Shown one piece after another: positions 25,084 to 37,734 of a stretch of DNA of 64,000 bases. Numbering within the stretch: position 1 is the first letter of the stretch; each line of letters opens with the position of its first letter. Location of the stretch: positions 147,303,601 to 147,367,600 of the forward strand of contig CM038221.1 of NCBI GenBank assembly GCA_021442155.1, read 5' to 3'. This stretch comes from Cymbidium sinense (lineage: Eukaryota; Streptophyta; Magnoliopsida; Asparagales; Orchidaceae). Under the pieces are notes generated by a model that was not told the origin of the DNA, searched no databases, and saw nothing but the letters and a program-made list of their open reading frames with translations. The position numbers and the translations under genes are program-made.

Positions 25084-26249
25084 ATTTAGTTTTACATATG
25101 ACATAGTAAATTAAAATGAAAACCAAGTATAGCTAACTATTTTTTAAATTCTTCTAGCATACGTATGCTTGTTTAGATGATTGTAAAGATTGTGTGGAGT
25201 GAGATAGATGTTTTCCATCATTCCTGAATTTATTTGGCGTGCTATTCTTGTGGCAGCTCTCTTAAGAAAATAAAATGAGCCCAATTTCGCCCCTCATAGA
25301 CCACTGATCTTGGCTAAGCATATAGTTTGGCTTTTGAAGGTCATCTTTGATGAAACGAGTCAACAATGTGTATCAAGATCAACTGAAAATAATTTGTTCA
25401 GTGAGCTAAGTCACTAGTGAGAGCATCTTTCAGAAGTGAGCCTGAGTGTATGATGTCTACTTAAAGCATGATCAGAGAGAGGGTAAATGGCAATCCCTTG
25501 TCTTAGACATTTTAAGGGTTTTCTACAGCAGGATGGAGTGAATATATAACAGGTAACAATGAAAAGAAACCATTCAGTGAAGCAAGGGGTCTGTGTCCTT
25601 AATTATTGTTCTTAAAAAAATTTGGTGGATATATTCAGTTTTTCTAACCTCGTGATGGTCATTCTCTTGGGCAAAATTAGTGTGGCTTTCATACATGTAA
25701 CCTAGCCTAAACCACTTAATGATCTCGCCCTATTTAAATCTTTTTTAACGACTATCAACACTACAAAATTTCCGTCATGTATTCAAGTGCAAACTATATA
25801 TGTGAAAGTGCATGCGCTTTGTAAAGTTGCTTTTTTTAAAAAAAAAAAAAATTGGATCTGACGTATTACATAGGACATGGTTAAAAATGGTCCAATCATG
25901 ATCCAATATTAGCGGTGAGAGTTGGCTCCTATCGATAATTTTTAGTTCAAAGCTCATTTTTTTCATGTCAAGTGCAATACAAAGCTAGACTTAACCAAGC
26001 TTAGGAAAGGCCCAATACATACTAGTTCTTGTTGAATGGTGTCCGTAATTATATGTATTAATGGGAAATGATTTTGCAATTTGCGGGTCCATTTGTTTTC
26101 TTTTGGATTTGTCTTGTACTTAAGATAAAATTGTTTGAGATTTTTACTGAGTGGTGTTTTTGTATTTTTTTAATGATCCATCTCCTTGTAGCATGGGGCA
26201 CATCTATTTAATGAAGTGGATTGTATTTTCTAGTTCTTGCATTTAAAAA
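25084..26249. other. AT-rich DNA, nothing recognised
   Basis: No coding similarity, RNA gene or repeat boundary was found on either strand. Confidence 0.5.
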
Positions 26250-27208
26250 TAGATTGAAGTGGAATATATTAGCTAATTATTCAAGGCAAAGATTATGAAT
26301 ATTTCTCAATTCATTTTATAGAACATTATTATTTTCGTTGAGTGTTATTTGAATTGTTAATATTCTTTATGGAAATTTTTTTGTTTAATTTCTAGCCATG
26401 CCATCTTTGGTCTACTTTTGTTTGTTCCTAATCATTCCACATTAACTCTATCTACGATTTTTATTAGTGCATTTCCCACTCTTATCTTATCTTCACATTC
26501 TTATTTTGGCCAAGTTCCACTCAACTAATTATGTTTTTATAAAAGGTGACTTCAACTTTTTATTTTATTCGCTTAATGCATGATATTCTTGGGTCACTTA
26601 TTTATTTTAGTTGCATAGCTTCAATTTGACAAAGTATGCTCTCATCTAATGTCATCGTTTTTCTATAATATTATTTGAGATGCTTAAATTCGTCATACTT
26701 AGGTTTCAAATATGTTTCAACTAATTGACTAAAAATTATTAATTTCACATTTATAATAGTTGCATATCATTTTGCAATCTTTGTTTGACTTGTTTCCTCT
26801 TATCTTCTTGAAGCTTACTTATTCTAAATTTTCACTTATTTAAGATGTCCAACTTATCAATCTTATTTTATTTGTAAATACAATTCTCCCTAGTACTTCA
26901 TTATGAATATTTGTTATACAGATCTTTATAATCAATACAAAAAGATAGTCTTAAAATTAAATGCACTTCAACCATGATTATGAGTTCTTTGATTACTTAT
27001 TAATTATTTCTAATACTAGTCCTAGCCATATCTTATGTACCTTTAATAACTTCAAACAACTTTTAAGAAATGTTTTTTTCTCATTAATCCAATGAACCAA
27101 TCTTATGATATATGTGCATATGCCTTTTTAAAATCAATAATTTTTATGTGAAAATATTTTTTGTTGCTCTGAATTTTTAAATTAATTTTTTTTTGCATAA
27201 AAATCTTC
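26250..27208 (-). mobile_element. old RTE LINE, 3' half (interrupted copy)
   Basis: Reverse-strand translation, with frameshifts, shows decayed RTE reverse transcriptase and C-terminus: IDFKKAY (the palm A-motif region, near 27120-27140), a degraded counterpart of the YLG.I.QKDGEID.D stretch near 26650-26710, and SRPKMAWLEIK near 26410-26430, matching the RTE (R)GRPKKTW motif. The copy continues at 30507; the full-length RTE element separates the two halves. Confidence 0.7.
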
Positions 27209-30200
27209 TTATAACACTGCCTTTGCTAAGTTCCAAGTTCTGAATGTGAAAAGTGGAGGGTTGCATTAAGCAATCGACAACCAACGTGAAATCTGTTGAA
27301 ATAATCATGACATGAATCATTTAAAATATTGTGTTAATGTTAGGGCGTCAAGCGTCGTTGTACCGAATATAGTGAAAAGCAATACACCATTATGATCAGG
27401 TGCGGTTAAATAAGCAAGGGTTCTCATATTATGGACGGATGATGCAAAGAAGTTAGTCCATGAAACTAAGATTAAGTTAAAAATTTAGAATATATTTACT
27501 CTTACAGATAAATTAATGAAATTAATAAATATTATGGTTCGTAGGAAGATAAATATTTTATATATTCAAGAAACTAAATGGGTTGGGGTGAAAGTTAAGG
27601 AGATTGATAGTTTAGGTTTTAAACATTTAGTATTCAGGTAAGAGTCGAATTAGAAATGATGTATGTGTGCTTATAGTAATTTGACTCAACATGGAGAAAC
27701 TTACCAGATCCAGGCATAGTAAGAATTGACAGATTGAGAGCTCTTTCTTGATTCTATGGGTAGTGGTGTATGGTCATTCTTAGTTGGTGGAGCGATTTAT
27801 CTGGTTAATTTCATTAATGAACGAGACCTCAGCCTGTTAGCTAGCTATGAGGAGTTCAACCTACGTTGCTAGCTTCTTAAAGGGACTATGGCTATTTAGG
27901 CCATGGAAGTTTGAGGTAATAACATGTCTGTGATGCCCTTAGATGTTCTGGGTTTAGAAGATAATAATATAAATATTAATAGAATTAAAGAAAGAATTAT
28001 AGTTTTAAAGATTGTTGTTGATATTAAGATTATTAATATTATAAGTATTTATACTCCTTAAATAGGTTTGGTTATAGGCTCAAAGAAAAATTTTAAATGA
28101 TTTAGAGAGATTAATACAAAAGATATCTTTTGAAAAAAATATTTATTGGAGGAGATTTAAATCAACATGTTAGTAGAGTGATAAAAGATTTTAATGATAT
28201 TCCTGGTGACTATGGACTTTTGAGTGACTAATAAAGAAGGTAAGATTGTATTAAATTTTGTAATTTATAATACTTTATTTAAGAAAAGAGATGAGCATAT
28301 TATTACTTATAAAAATGATCTAGTAAAATACAGATATATTTTCTTATAAGAAAAATAGATCGTTTAAATTATAAAGATTGTAAAGTTATTTCGAGTGAAA
28401 GTTTAAATACCAAACATTGATCTTTAATTTTAGATTTTAAGATGAAGGATTTAAAGATGAAAAATAAATCGAATTATTATCCTAGGATTAAATGGAGATA
28501 TTTAAAAACATTAATAAAAATATTTTTAAGAGCAAATTTCAAGAGCTTAAAATTTGGGATGTTCATAAGTAAATTAATGTTATGTGAGAAAAAAATAACA
28601 AGTCAAATTAAATAAGTTGCAAAAAATGTGTTTGGAGAATAAAAAAATATTTTTTTTAGTAAAAAATAGTTGAGTGGAGTTAAGATGTGCAAGAGAAGAT
28701 AAGAAATAAGATGTTTTGTTATAAAATTTGATTTAGATGTAAAAATTCAAAAAATTGGGAAATATATAAAATAACCTGTAGAGATTCTAAGAAAGAATAT
28801 ATGATGCAAAAAGAAAAATAGTTTTTAGTGATTTATATAATAGATAGATACCTGAAAAAGATATATGTATAAGTTAAACAAAGAAAATAGGAGAAGAATC
28901 TAGTTCAGAGTTGAAAAAATATAGTGATGAATAGTTATTTATTTTGATAAATTTTTCAATAAAGAACCTGAAAATATGATTTATTTTAGCAACTTTAGTA
29001 TTTTAAACAAAAAATATAGAATTTTATTTTTATTGTCGCATTAGTAAATTTGAAGTTAGAGAAGTTTAAAAGAAAATGAAGTGTGAAAAAAATAGTAAGA
29101 TCTAATGATATTCTAATAGAAGTGTGGAAATACTTAGGGGATCAAGGAATTTTTTGACTTATGAATCTTTTTAATGCTATTTTAAAGATAAAAAAGATGT
29201 CAGATAAGTGGAGGAAGAGTTTGTTGATTCTTATATTTAAGAATAAATGTGATACACAAGTGTGCAAATTATAGAGGAATTAAGTTAATGTGTCATACAT
29301 TAAAATTATGGGAGAGAGTAATTGAGCATAAGTTATGATGTGATACAAAAGTTTCTCAAAATTAATTTGGTTTCATGCATGGTAGATCTACTATAGATGC
29401 TATACATTTGTTGAGAGGTTTGATGGAGAAGTATAGAAAAAGTAAGGAGGATCTACATATGCTATTTGTTGATTTAGATAGCATATGATAAAATTTAAAG
29501 AGAAGTCCTTTGGAGAGTTCTATAAAACAAAAGAGTTAAGGATATGTATACTAGAGCCGCTACTTGTGTCCAAACACAAGGAGGATTGATAAAATATTTT
29601 CTTATTTCAGTTGGATTACATCAAGGATCGGCTTTAACCCATATCTTTTTGATTTAGTTATGGATGTTCTTAGTAGGCATTTACAGGAGGATGCACCTTG
29701 TTTATGCTTTTTACTGATGACATTGATAAAACTAGAGAGAGATTCCAAGAGAAACTTGAATTATAGAGGTCAACCTTAGAATCTAAAGGTTTTCGTTTGA
29801 GTAGATCTAAACTGAATATATGGAGCGTAATTTTAGTTGTAGAAGTTCTAGTAGTGGTGTTGTGGCTTTGGATGATCAAGTTATTAAGAAAAGTGCGCAT
29901 TTCAGATATCTCGGGGCTATTGTTCAAAAGGATGGTTAAATAGATGGGGATGTTATTAGTAGAATTTAAGTTGGATGATTGAAGAGGAGGAATGCATCTG
30001 GCCTATTGTGTGATAGAAAAGTACCGCTTAGATTTAAAGAAAAATTTATAAGATAGTGGTAAGACATGCAATGATTTATGGTGCAGAATGTTGGCCAATA
30101 AAAGAGTAGCATAAAACTAAGTTAAGTGATGTAGAGATGAGGATGATTAGGTGGATGAATGGATTTACTCTTAGAGATAAAATGCAAAATAAATATGTTT

Positions 30201-30494
30201 GGGAAAAGATTGTAGTAGCTCCAGTGGAAGATAAGATTAGAGAGAGTCGCCTTTAGATGGTTTGGCCACATAAAGCATTGGCTATCTGATGACCTGGATT
30301 GGAGAGTAGATGTATTAAATTTATCTTATATTAAGAAATGTAGAGGTAGATTTAAAAAGACTTGGTTATGATGTATATAAATGACCTTAATTTATTAAAA
30401 TTAAATGATAATTTGACATATAATATGATACAATGGAGAAGAAGAATTCAAGTAGTTGACTCCACATAGTGGGATAAAGGCTTGTTGTTGTTGT
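27209..30494 (+). mobile_element. full-length RTE-type LINE with target duplication
   Basis: Non-LTR retrotransposon flanked by a 12-bp duplication ATAAAAATCTTC (27197-27208 and 30495-30506). It has a 5' leader, an apurinic-type endonuclease with LTDKLMKLINIM...ILYIQETKWVG (27495-27590), IVVDIKIINIISIYTP and GGDLN-like motifs (28005-28160), a linker, and reverse transcriptase: NDILIEVWKYLGDQGI (29104 on), NYRGIKLMCHTLKLWERVIEH (29270-29330), FGFMHGRSTIDAIHLLRGL (29369-29425), then FRYLGAIVQKDG (near 29905-29935) and AMIYGAECWPIKE (30070-30105). It ends with GGGATAAAGG and a short TTG repeat, the usual RTE 3' end. Length (3.29 kb, of which 276 bp is foreign) fits RTE. Numerous stops and frameshifts, and the loss of the catalytic YADD context, make it inactive. 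Confidence 0.9.
27677..27952 (+). pseudogene. 18S rRNA fragment inside the LINE
   Basis: Collinear with the 3' major domain of plant 18S rRNA, from TAATTTGACTCAACA to GCCCTTAGATGTTCTGGG. Long identical blocks include GAGAGCTCTTTCTTGATTCT, CTTAGTTGGTGGAGCGATTT, ACGAGACCTCAGCCTG and GTCTGTGATGCCCTTAGATG. By memory it corresponds to roughly nucleotides 1150-1430 of a 1.8-kb 18S. Most differences are C-to-T or G-to-A, as expected of an old methylated copy. It has the same orientation as the LINE and splits the endonuclease region between VCVLIV and NRIKERIIVLK. It is not a working rRNA gene. Confidence 0.93.
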
Positions 30495-30506
30495 ATAAAA
30501 ATCTTC

Positions 30507-30700
30507 CTATGCTAGATTGCCATGTCATAATGTCAAAATGGCTCTTGGATACAGATTTTATGTTTCTAAGCCCATGTTCCATTAATCTCGCTCTTAACTT
30601 GATTGTATGACTATATGTTTATTTCTCTTTAAATTTTTTAATGTTGAACATCTCTTTAATGCTTGAAAGTTGTTTTTTAAAATATTTCTTCAATTGTTTA
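30507..30700 (-). mobile_element. old RTE LINE, 5' continuation of the interrupted copy
   Basis: Read on the minus strand it gives LRARLMEHGLRNIKSVSKSHF followed by a degraded counterpart of the GFMPGRST block, the RTE segment just before the part found at 26250-27208. The two halves join cleanly if the plus-strand LINE and one copy of its 12-bp duplication are removed. Weak similarity may reach about 30960. Confidence 0.7.
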
Positions 30701-32486
30701 GTATTTTAATTTTTAATATTATTTCAATAAAAATAGATTTATTAATCAGACTATTCTCTTACGTATTTTCTTATTTAAATATTTTTATCTTTAAGGCTTC
30801 ATATTGATGGTTTTGAATCAGTTTTGATGGTATATGATTTTTTTCAGTTCTCGTATAATTTCTCAGCCTTTTCCTCCACGTATTTGTAATCAGCCAATGT
30901 ACTGTTATTTTTATTCTTAATGCATCTGCATCAAACTAGATCAAAGCTCTAGTTATTTTGTCTATCTAGTTTTCTCCTTTAATATTTAGCTTATTATATA
31001 AATCATTATGAGCCATTTTTTATTTTTATAACAAATTGAAGGAAAAAAGAAGCTAGATTTTGTCCCATGATTTTCTGATCTCTTGCACAAAAGAAAGGAG
31101 GTGAAGCGATTTTCCTTATCTTCTCTTTTTCTCGCATTGTTAGTGTTGCAGGTGTTCCCTTGCTGGATTTTCACAATTCAACTGTAAAAAATTGCTTGTA
31201 GAAAGTTTTCTTAGCCTTTGGAAAATTGTATTTTGGCTGTGTTTTGAAGTTTCCGGAATTTGCAATTTTCAGCTTTACTTGACAGAGTATGATGATTGCC
31301 AAAAAGTTATGATCTGATTTTTTTTTATGATAAAATATTATAATATTCATCATAATTTTTAGATAATAGTTTGTCTACAGCATCTCTATCTCCATCAATA
31401 CTCATAGATTATAAAGAAAGAAGGACAGTAGAATGTGTATGTGTGTGATATACACATGCTAGTATAGTCATGGTGGAAAGAAATAAACGGGATTTTAGCT
31501 GAAAAATAGCGAATTTAATGCAGCATAAGGCTTGAGAGAATGGTGCATTGTTAGCTCTACTACTTCCACTGCGCTCTGTTCTTGTTACTCTTCAATGAAC
31601 CATTTTTTATTTATTTGTTAAAATGCGAGTGAAACTAAAGGTTTCCATTTTGTTCTATGATATGGAAACTCCATTTATTGTGCTTTTTTTTTTCTTTTCT
31701 TTTCAGCCCCATTTTGTAATTCAAGGTTATTATTAGGTGCCGGAAGAATATCGTTCGCAGACTTCCCTTCTACAGCTAGAAGCTGCTACTATACATTCCT
31801 GCTGAATTGATTTATATTGCATCCTGTACTGAAGAAAAAGTTATATATATATATATAGTATGATGGAGCTTTAAAACAACCTATTTATTCTAGTGTAATG
31901 CACTGCATTTTGTAATAGCAGGAAAACACCAATTGCACTGTTCTTTGGCTTTACAAGTAAGACAGGGTGAAGTCCCATCAGATAGTCTATTTTATAACCC
32001 ATCAAATAGGGTTGTCCTAGTTTAGGGTTTTTTTTTAGGATTTAGGACTTAGTTTATGATTTAGTTTAGTTAGTTTAAGATAAACCCTAAAATTAAATCC
32101 TAATTTGGCCGTGTGAAATGCTATAATGGTAATCATGAGATGAGATTCTAGTAGGGGTGTAACAAAATTGAATCACAAGTGACCTTAGATTCGATTCCTT
32201 AAAATAATTTACTAGTCGAGCTCGAGTTTGATTAACTAAAGAATTTTAAGTAGAACTTTGAATCATTAGCTAATGAAAGTTAAAATATTAATTTTTTAAA
32301 ATAAAATATTAATATTAAATATATTAAATTTTGATGATTTAAAAATAAATCTGAAAAAAAATTGAAAATTTGTAGTTCTCTTGCTTATTTCAGTGATTTT
32401 TTTTTAAATTTTATTATTTTATTATAACAACATGAAAAAAAAAATCAACTTTTATATAATTGAGATGGCTTGGGTCTAACTCCTTT

Positions 32487-32489
<3 letters not shown>
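30701..32489. other. intergenic DNA, no gene identified
   Basis: No recognisable protein. A polypyrimidine run ending TTTCAG (31706) is followed by a somewhat richer stretch (31707-31830), which could be a terminal-exon remnant, but nothing confirms it. TAGGGGTGTAAC at 32154 resembles a hAT terminus without a visible partner. Several TTTAGG/CCTAAA motifs occur at 32010-32100. Confidence 0.45.

Positions 32490-32545
<56 letters not shown>
32490..32545. repeat. (TA)n microsatellite
   Basis: About 28 uninterrupted TA units, the longest simple repeat in the window; likely length-variable between individuals. Confidence 0.97.
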
Positions 32546-32547
<2 letters not shown>

Positions 32548-35021
32548 TCAGACAATTTAATTTTGATTCAATTCATTAATATTCTTATTTTGATTATAAA
32601 AATAAAAAAATTTAATTATCATTGACCACTTAAATGATCTTTTTAATTATATTTTAGTGCTTAATTTAAGTTCAATTGAACTCAAAATTAAATATAATTG
32701 ACTTAAAAATTTAAATGTTTCATTTCTATTTTTTTCTTCAAATTTTATGACAATTTTCGAAAATAATTTGTATCGTTTCACAATAAGTTCAGAGAATAAA
32801 CAAGGACCATGCCAATAATAAAAAAAAAAATCTTTTTATTTAATAATGATAAGTGATAAATTAAAAAATATATTATTTAATGTTTTTAACTTAAGAAAAC
32901 CATATTTTCTAAAACTTAAGTTGCACATCCTTTCGCACGTTAATGAATGACAAATCATTGAGTCGATCAAAGAATAATGACAAACCGAGCGTAGACATTG
33001 ACACAACACGAAGGCAGTGTATGTAAGAAATTTTGTATTTGTCAAAATTAATTTTTTAATTATATAAATAATATAATTATATAAACTCTGAAAATCTTGA
33101 ACAAAATAATTTTTATAAAAAATTTAATTAATAAATAAATTTATCATGAATTCTTTTAATTTATGAAACTAGAATTTCTCTTCCTTCACTCAAATCTTCT
33201 TCATATAATCATCTTAATGGAGAGATATTTACACATTAAAAGGTAAGAAGAGAGACAATAATTTCTCTATGAAAAGATTTTTTTTGATCAAATCGATCAA
33301 ACTCTCTCTTGATCAATGAGATTTAAATACATAATTAATTATTAAATAATAAACTGATTAATAATTAATGTGAATCATACTTAAAAATTAATTATATAAT
33401 TCTTCTAGTGTATTTAAGCATCATATGATAGACATCAAAATTATATTCTAATTGTAATTTAAAGAATTTAAAGTAAAAAAAAAGTTGTATTTTCAACTTA
33501 ATTTGATGAAATATGATGAATACAAAAAAAAAATATAATTTAATTTTTTTCAATAAAAAAATTTATAATAATTATCATAACTTTTTAAATATTAACTTCT
33601 TCAACAACTTATCATTACAACTGCTCAAATAAACCCTTAAATTAATAAATAAGTTAGAAATTATTATTAAAGTTATGTAATGAATTCCCCCTACAAAATC
33701 AACCCTGTTAATACTTTAACAAAATAAAAAGTAAATAACTTTACTTGAGACTACAGCATTAATATTTAAAAAAATTTATATATATATCACATAATTCTTA
33801 TATATTTACATATCTAATATATAAAATTAAATATTTACTTATCTAATACTTATATTTAAAAAAGTGCATCACTTTTAAAAATTCAATCATATTTTGCTGT
33901 AAATATTTATTTTCATAATATTTTCACAAGAATAATAACATGCATAAATAAAGGCTCTGCCACGCAGAACCAAAAATGTAAATGCTACTTCTAATTTTTT
34001 TTCTTTAAAATTATTATTAATCAGTAATATCATTTATAATTATATCAAATATTCATCTTGGTCATTTCCAAACTACTCAACTGGCTTTTAATAAATTTGT
34101 TTTTTCATTTAACATAGAATAATTGATCAAGCTGCACCTATGATTGTCAATTGAACCAACATGAATTCTACCTAAAAAAATAAATTGGGTTTGACTTTTA
34201 AGTCTGTTCGGGTTAACGAATTAAATTCATTTAATTTTTTAAGTCAAATTCGAGTTAACTTGCCAACAAAAAATTATCTCATTTTTAACCTACTAACATT
34301 AATTTAATCATATTCTGATCATTAATTTGAAAATGACTCAAATTTAGTCTAATTTTGACCTATGAACCCAAATGACTTGATTTTGATATGAATTTAACTT
34401 GATATATATATAAATATAAAATTCATGTCATGATTATTTCGACAAATTTTATGCTGACTGTCGACTATCTATCGCAACCCTCGTTATAAGCCTTTCAAAA
34501 CCTATTATTCTATCTTCTTAGTTAAGAGAAATTATTCCACGTGGAAATCCAGATATAGTTCTAAATTTGAACTTCAATAACATCGCATCATGTGACGCTC
34601 ATTTAATACATAATTATATATTAACTATAAACTATTATGTATTATTATATATTAATATGTATACAAATTCTATATATTATTGTGCAAGTAACACACATCA
34701 ATACAAAGCAACTATGCATTGAATGAATGCCATGTAACAATATACTAACGAGTCCGAATACCATTCATAATAATTTCTTCTTAGTTAATATGATCCTTAC
34801 AATCACAAAATTTGTCATTATTCTTGCATTTTTCACCTATTTTCAAATAGATAACCACTCATAAGAACTATGTTATGTATAAATTATAAACAACAATAAA
34901 TAAAATACTTTGCACTAAAAAATTACTACATGAGCATCCTCAAAATCAATAAATAATATAAGAATGTAATGCTGATCCTTCGTATAACTCTAATGAGTAA
35001 AAATTCTTTAGTTCATTCATA
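32546..35021. other. very AT-rich DNA, nothing recognised
   Basis: Dominated by A/T runs and short TA tracts. Scattered GGGTTAACG/TCGGGTTAA-like words near 34200-34260 resemble the interior of the hAT-type repeats seen elsewhere, without termini. No coding similarity. Confidence 0.5.
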
Positions 35022-35036
35022 TCATCACCAGTGCCA

Positions 35037-35725
35037 ACAACAACAATAACAAGCCTTAATCCCACTAGGTGGCTTCACTGAATCCTTCGCTCCATTGTGT
35101 CCTACATGTGTCAAATCTCATTTAATTCAAGTATACTAAGATCATTTTTTATACATCTTAACCAAGTCTTTTATATCTATCTCTACCTTTCTTAACCTAA
35201 GGCAAATCTAATGATCTACTCCCTAATCTGACCCGACGCTTTATGTGGCCAAACCATCTAAGGCGACTCTCCCTAATCTTATCTACCACCGAGCTACTCC
35301 AACTTCTTCCAACATACTCATTTTACATTCTATCTCTAAGGGTAAAGCCACTCATCCACGAGCATCCTCATTTAACACTTAACTTAGTCTTATGTTTATC
35401 TTTATTGCCAACATTGACCATAAGTCATGCAGTCTTACCACCATCTTATAAAATTTTCCTTAAGTTTAACTTTTTTTCTATCACATAATAGGCATCATTC
35501 CTCCACTTCAACCATCCAACTTGAATTCTACTAATAACATCTCATCTATTTCACCATCATTTTGAACAATAGAGCCTAAATATCTAATCGCCACTTATTA
35601 ATGACTTGACGCTAAAGTCACATCATTATTTACTAAAACTTCTACAACTAAAATTACACTCCATATATTCAGTTTTAGATCTACTTAAACGAAAACCTTT
35701 AGACTCTAAAGTTGACCTCCATAAT
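35037..35725 (-). mobile_element. 5'-truncated RTE LINE with 15-bp target duplication
   Basis: The minus strand shows the last roughly 690 bp of an RTE LINE, ending in the CAA complement of its TTG tail at 35037. It matches 29790-30490 of the full-length copy, including the segments for the C-terminal FGH..RR region (35235-35270) and FRYLG (35560-35580). The flanks carry TCATCACCAGTGCCA at 35022-35036 and 35726-35740, a perfect 15-bp duplication that fixes both ends. Confidence 0.92.
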
Positions 35726-35740
35726 TCATCACCAGTGCCA

Positions 35741-36239
35741 TCAAGTAAAAATTCATATCATTCTCCATTTAGGGTTTAGGGTTATGAACTGTTAATCCAA
35801 TTTTATGCACGGCTTCTATCTTACACTATAGGCTCATCACTTTCCCTTTCAAATCATTCAACATTAACCTTATGCATTCATTTTTACGTACTTCAACTCC
35901 TCTTTTACATAAACCTTCAAAACTCTTTTTCATTTTAACCATCTAATTTTAACTCTAAAATTATATCTCATCTGTATTCCTATTATTCTATGTGACAAAT
36001 CCAACAACTTAAAATCTCAAATCTAAGTAACACTTCCTCTACCTATAACATCAACTAATAATTAGAAATATAGCTCATGAGTCAAAGCAGCTGGTCATCA
36101 CTATGAATCTGCTTGTTTTTTTTCTAAAACACCGAGAAAGCTTCTCTTTGATTATCATCTAGATTCAGTCCTTAAAACCAAGTTGGCTACAGGTTAGATT
36201 TCCTTAAAACACAAATGGACTGGGATTGCATTCCTTCAT
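35741..36239. other. spacer between LINE remnants
   Basis: No gene, RNA or element boundary could be recognised. Confidence 0.45.
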
Positions 36240-37290
36240 TAAAAACAGAAGAGGATAATAATAGGTTAATGAGTCCTCCACTCTTGGATGAAATTAAGGC
36301 TGCTGTGCAATTTGAATGGATCAACAGCTGCAGGATCTGATGAATTTACACCATATGTTTATCAATGCTACTGAGATTTAATTAAATAGGAATTCTGCCA
36401 GATACAGTTTCGGAAGAATTCATTGATGGTGCAGTGCCTAGATTTTTCACGCCTAACAGTTTTGGTGCTTATTACTAAATGTATTACTCAACGTAGTTAG
36501 GTAGAAATATTTCCAAACAGTCTCTGCCAACAGAACCATGTATAAAGGCCACACAATAAGGCAATGTTCTTTCATGAGTTACTCCAGCAGAATCAAGAGA
36601 AATCATCAGATTGGGAGGAAAAAAAAATAGTCTCCCAGAGAAATGATCACCTTAATTGGAAGTCTTGTCGGTCAAATCTATATATCCACTGCTTGTTACA
36701 TCTACTGAAGTTGTAAATGAGCGAATGAAACCTATTTTCGATATTTTCCTCTGGGTTGGCAGTCATCATGTGCAGAGAATTTGTTGGATGCAATGGAAAC
36801 TTCCTCACCGACAAAGAAAGGTGGATTGAGGCCTTGAGGGTAAAGATGAATGACTTGATTCATGTCTTAGAGTTCTGGTAAAAAAAAATTGAGGAATCTT
36901 TAGTCTTTAGATAAGCAATCTAAAGACTCCCATCTGGAAGAGGCTCTAAAGCTGTAGGCTGAGAAGGATCGCATAGGGATTTGGCGACAAAAGCATAGTT
37001 TGGCCCAATAATTGGTGTAGAAACAGTTCTTTGACAACTCCTTATCCTGAGTTGGTTCTTAGTTCTATAAAAGTGAGTTTATTTATTCAAGATGGTACGT
37101 GGAGCATAAGTTTACTAAATACTTTGTTCCTCCAGGATACGGTGAAGATCAATGAAATAATAGTGTCTTGCTAATCTCCTGATGTTCTAACTTGGAAAGT
37201 AGATTTTCTCATTCAAACAAGCATAGAAAAGGCAAGATATCTAATCAGCATTAAAAAAGCATCGAATTAACCAAGTCAGACTGGTAAGAT
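36240..37290 (+). mobile_element. L1-type LINE remnant
   Basis: Degraded reverse transcriptase of the plant L1 type, in shifting plus-strand frames. LLDEIKAAV and NGSTAAGSDEFTPY...QCY (36280-36375) match the L1 start of RT, and FFTPNSFGAYY (near 36450) the segment before the IPK motif. After an internal deletion, IFLWVGSHHVQRICWMQWK (36735-36800) matches the F.WG....rkihwv.W segment downstream of RT, and DGTWSISLLNTLFLQD...WKVDF (37090-37210) the D.ltW motif. It is a different family from the RTE copies. Confidence 0.7.
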
Positions 37291-37734
37291 GGGTTTAGCC
37301 AAGCAAAGAATTATTTAAACTTTATTAAAATGATCTTGCAAAGGGAAATACAGGTGATGCAGCTAGCGGATGAATTATTAGAAATATGGACAGGCTTTCA
37401 GATCTTTCTTTAACTTTTAGACATTGATAATGGTTTGGAGACTTGTACATCTTTGATTGTGCATGCGTGCATGTCGGAAACAGGTGCTTCTGTACTGGTC
37501 CATTGATTTATGGTGTTAAACAATGGGAATGGTGAGCTACAAAAACAACATGCTAATTTACAAAATGTAAGACTCAAGGTTGTGTTCAGGAAAACAAATT
37601 GGTAACAGAGTGGTTAGGGAATGAGAAATGTCGACCAGGTAGAAACAACTTTTCCTATGCTGCTGATGTGATAGGTGATCTATTGAGGATCCACCTGGCT
37701 GAACAAGAGGCATTATCTATTTCTCAATGAAAGG

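Noticed and set aside
27677..27952. Functional rRNA gene
   Set aside because: Only about 15% of 18S is present, with many transitions, inside a dead LINE.
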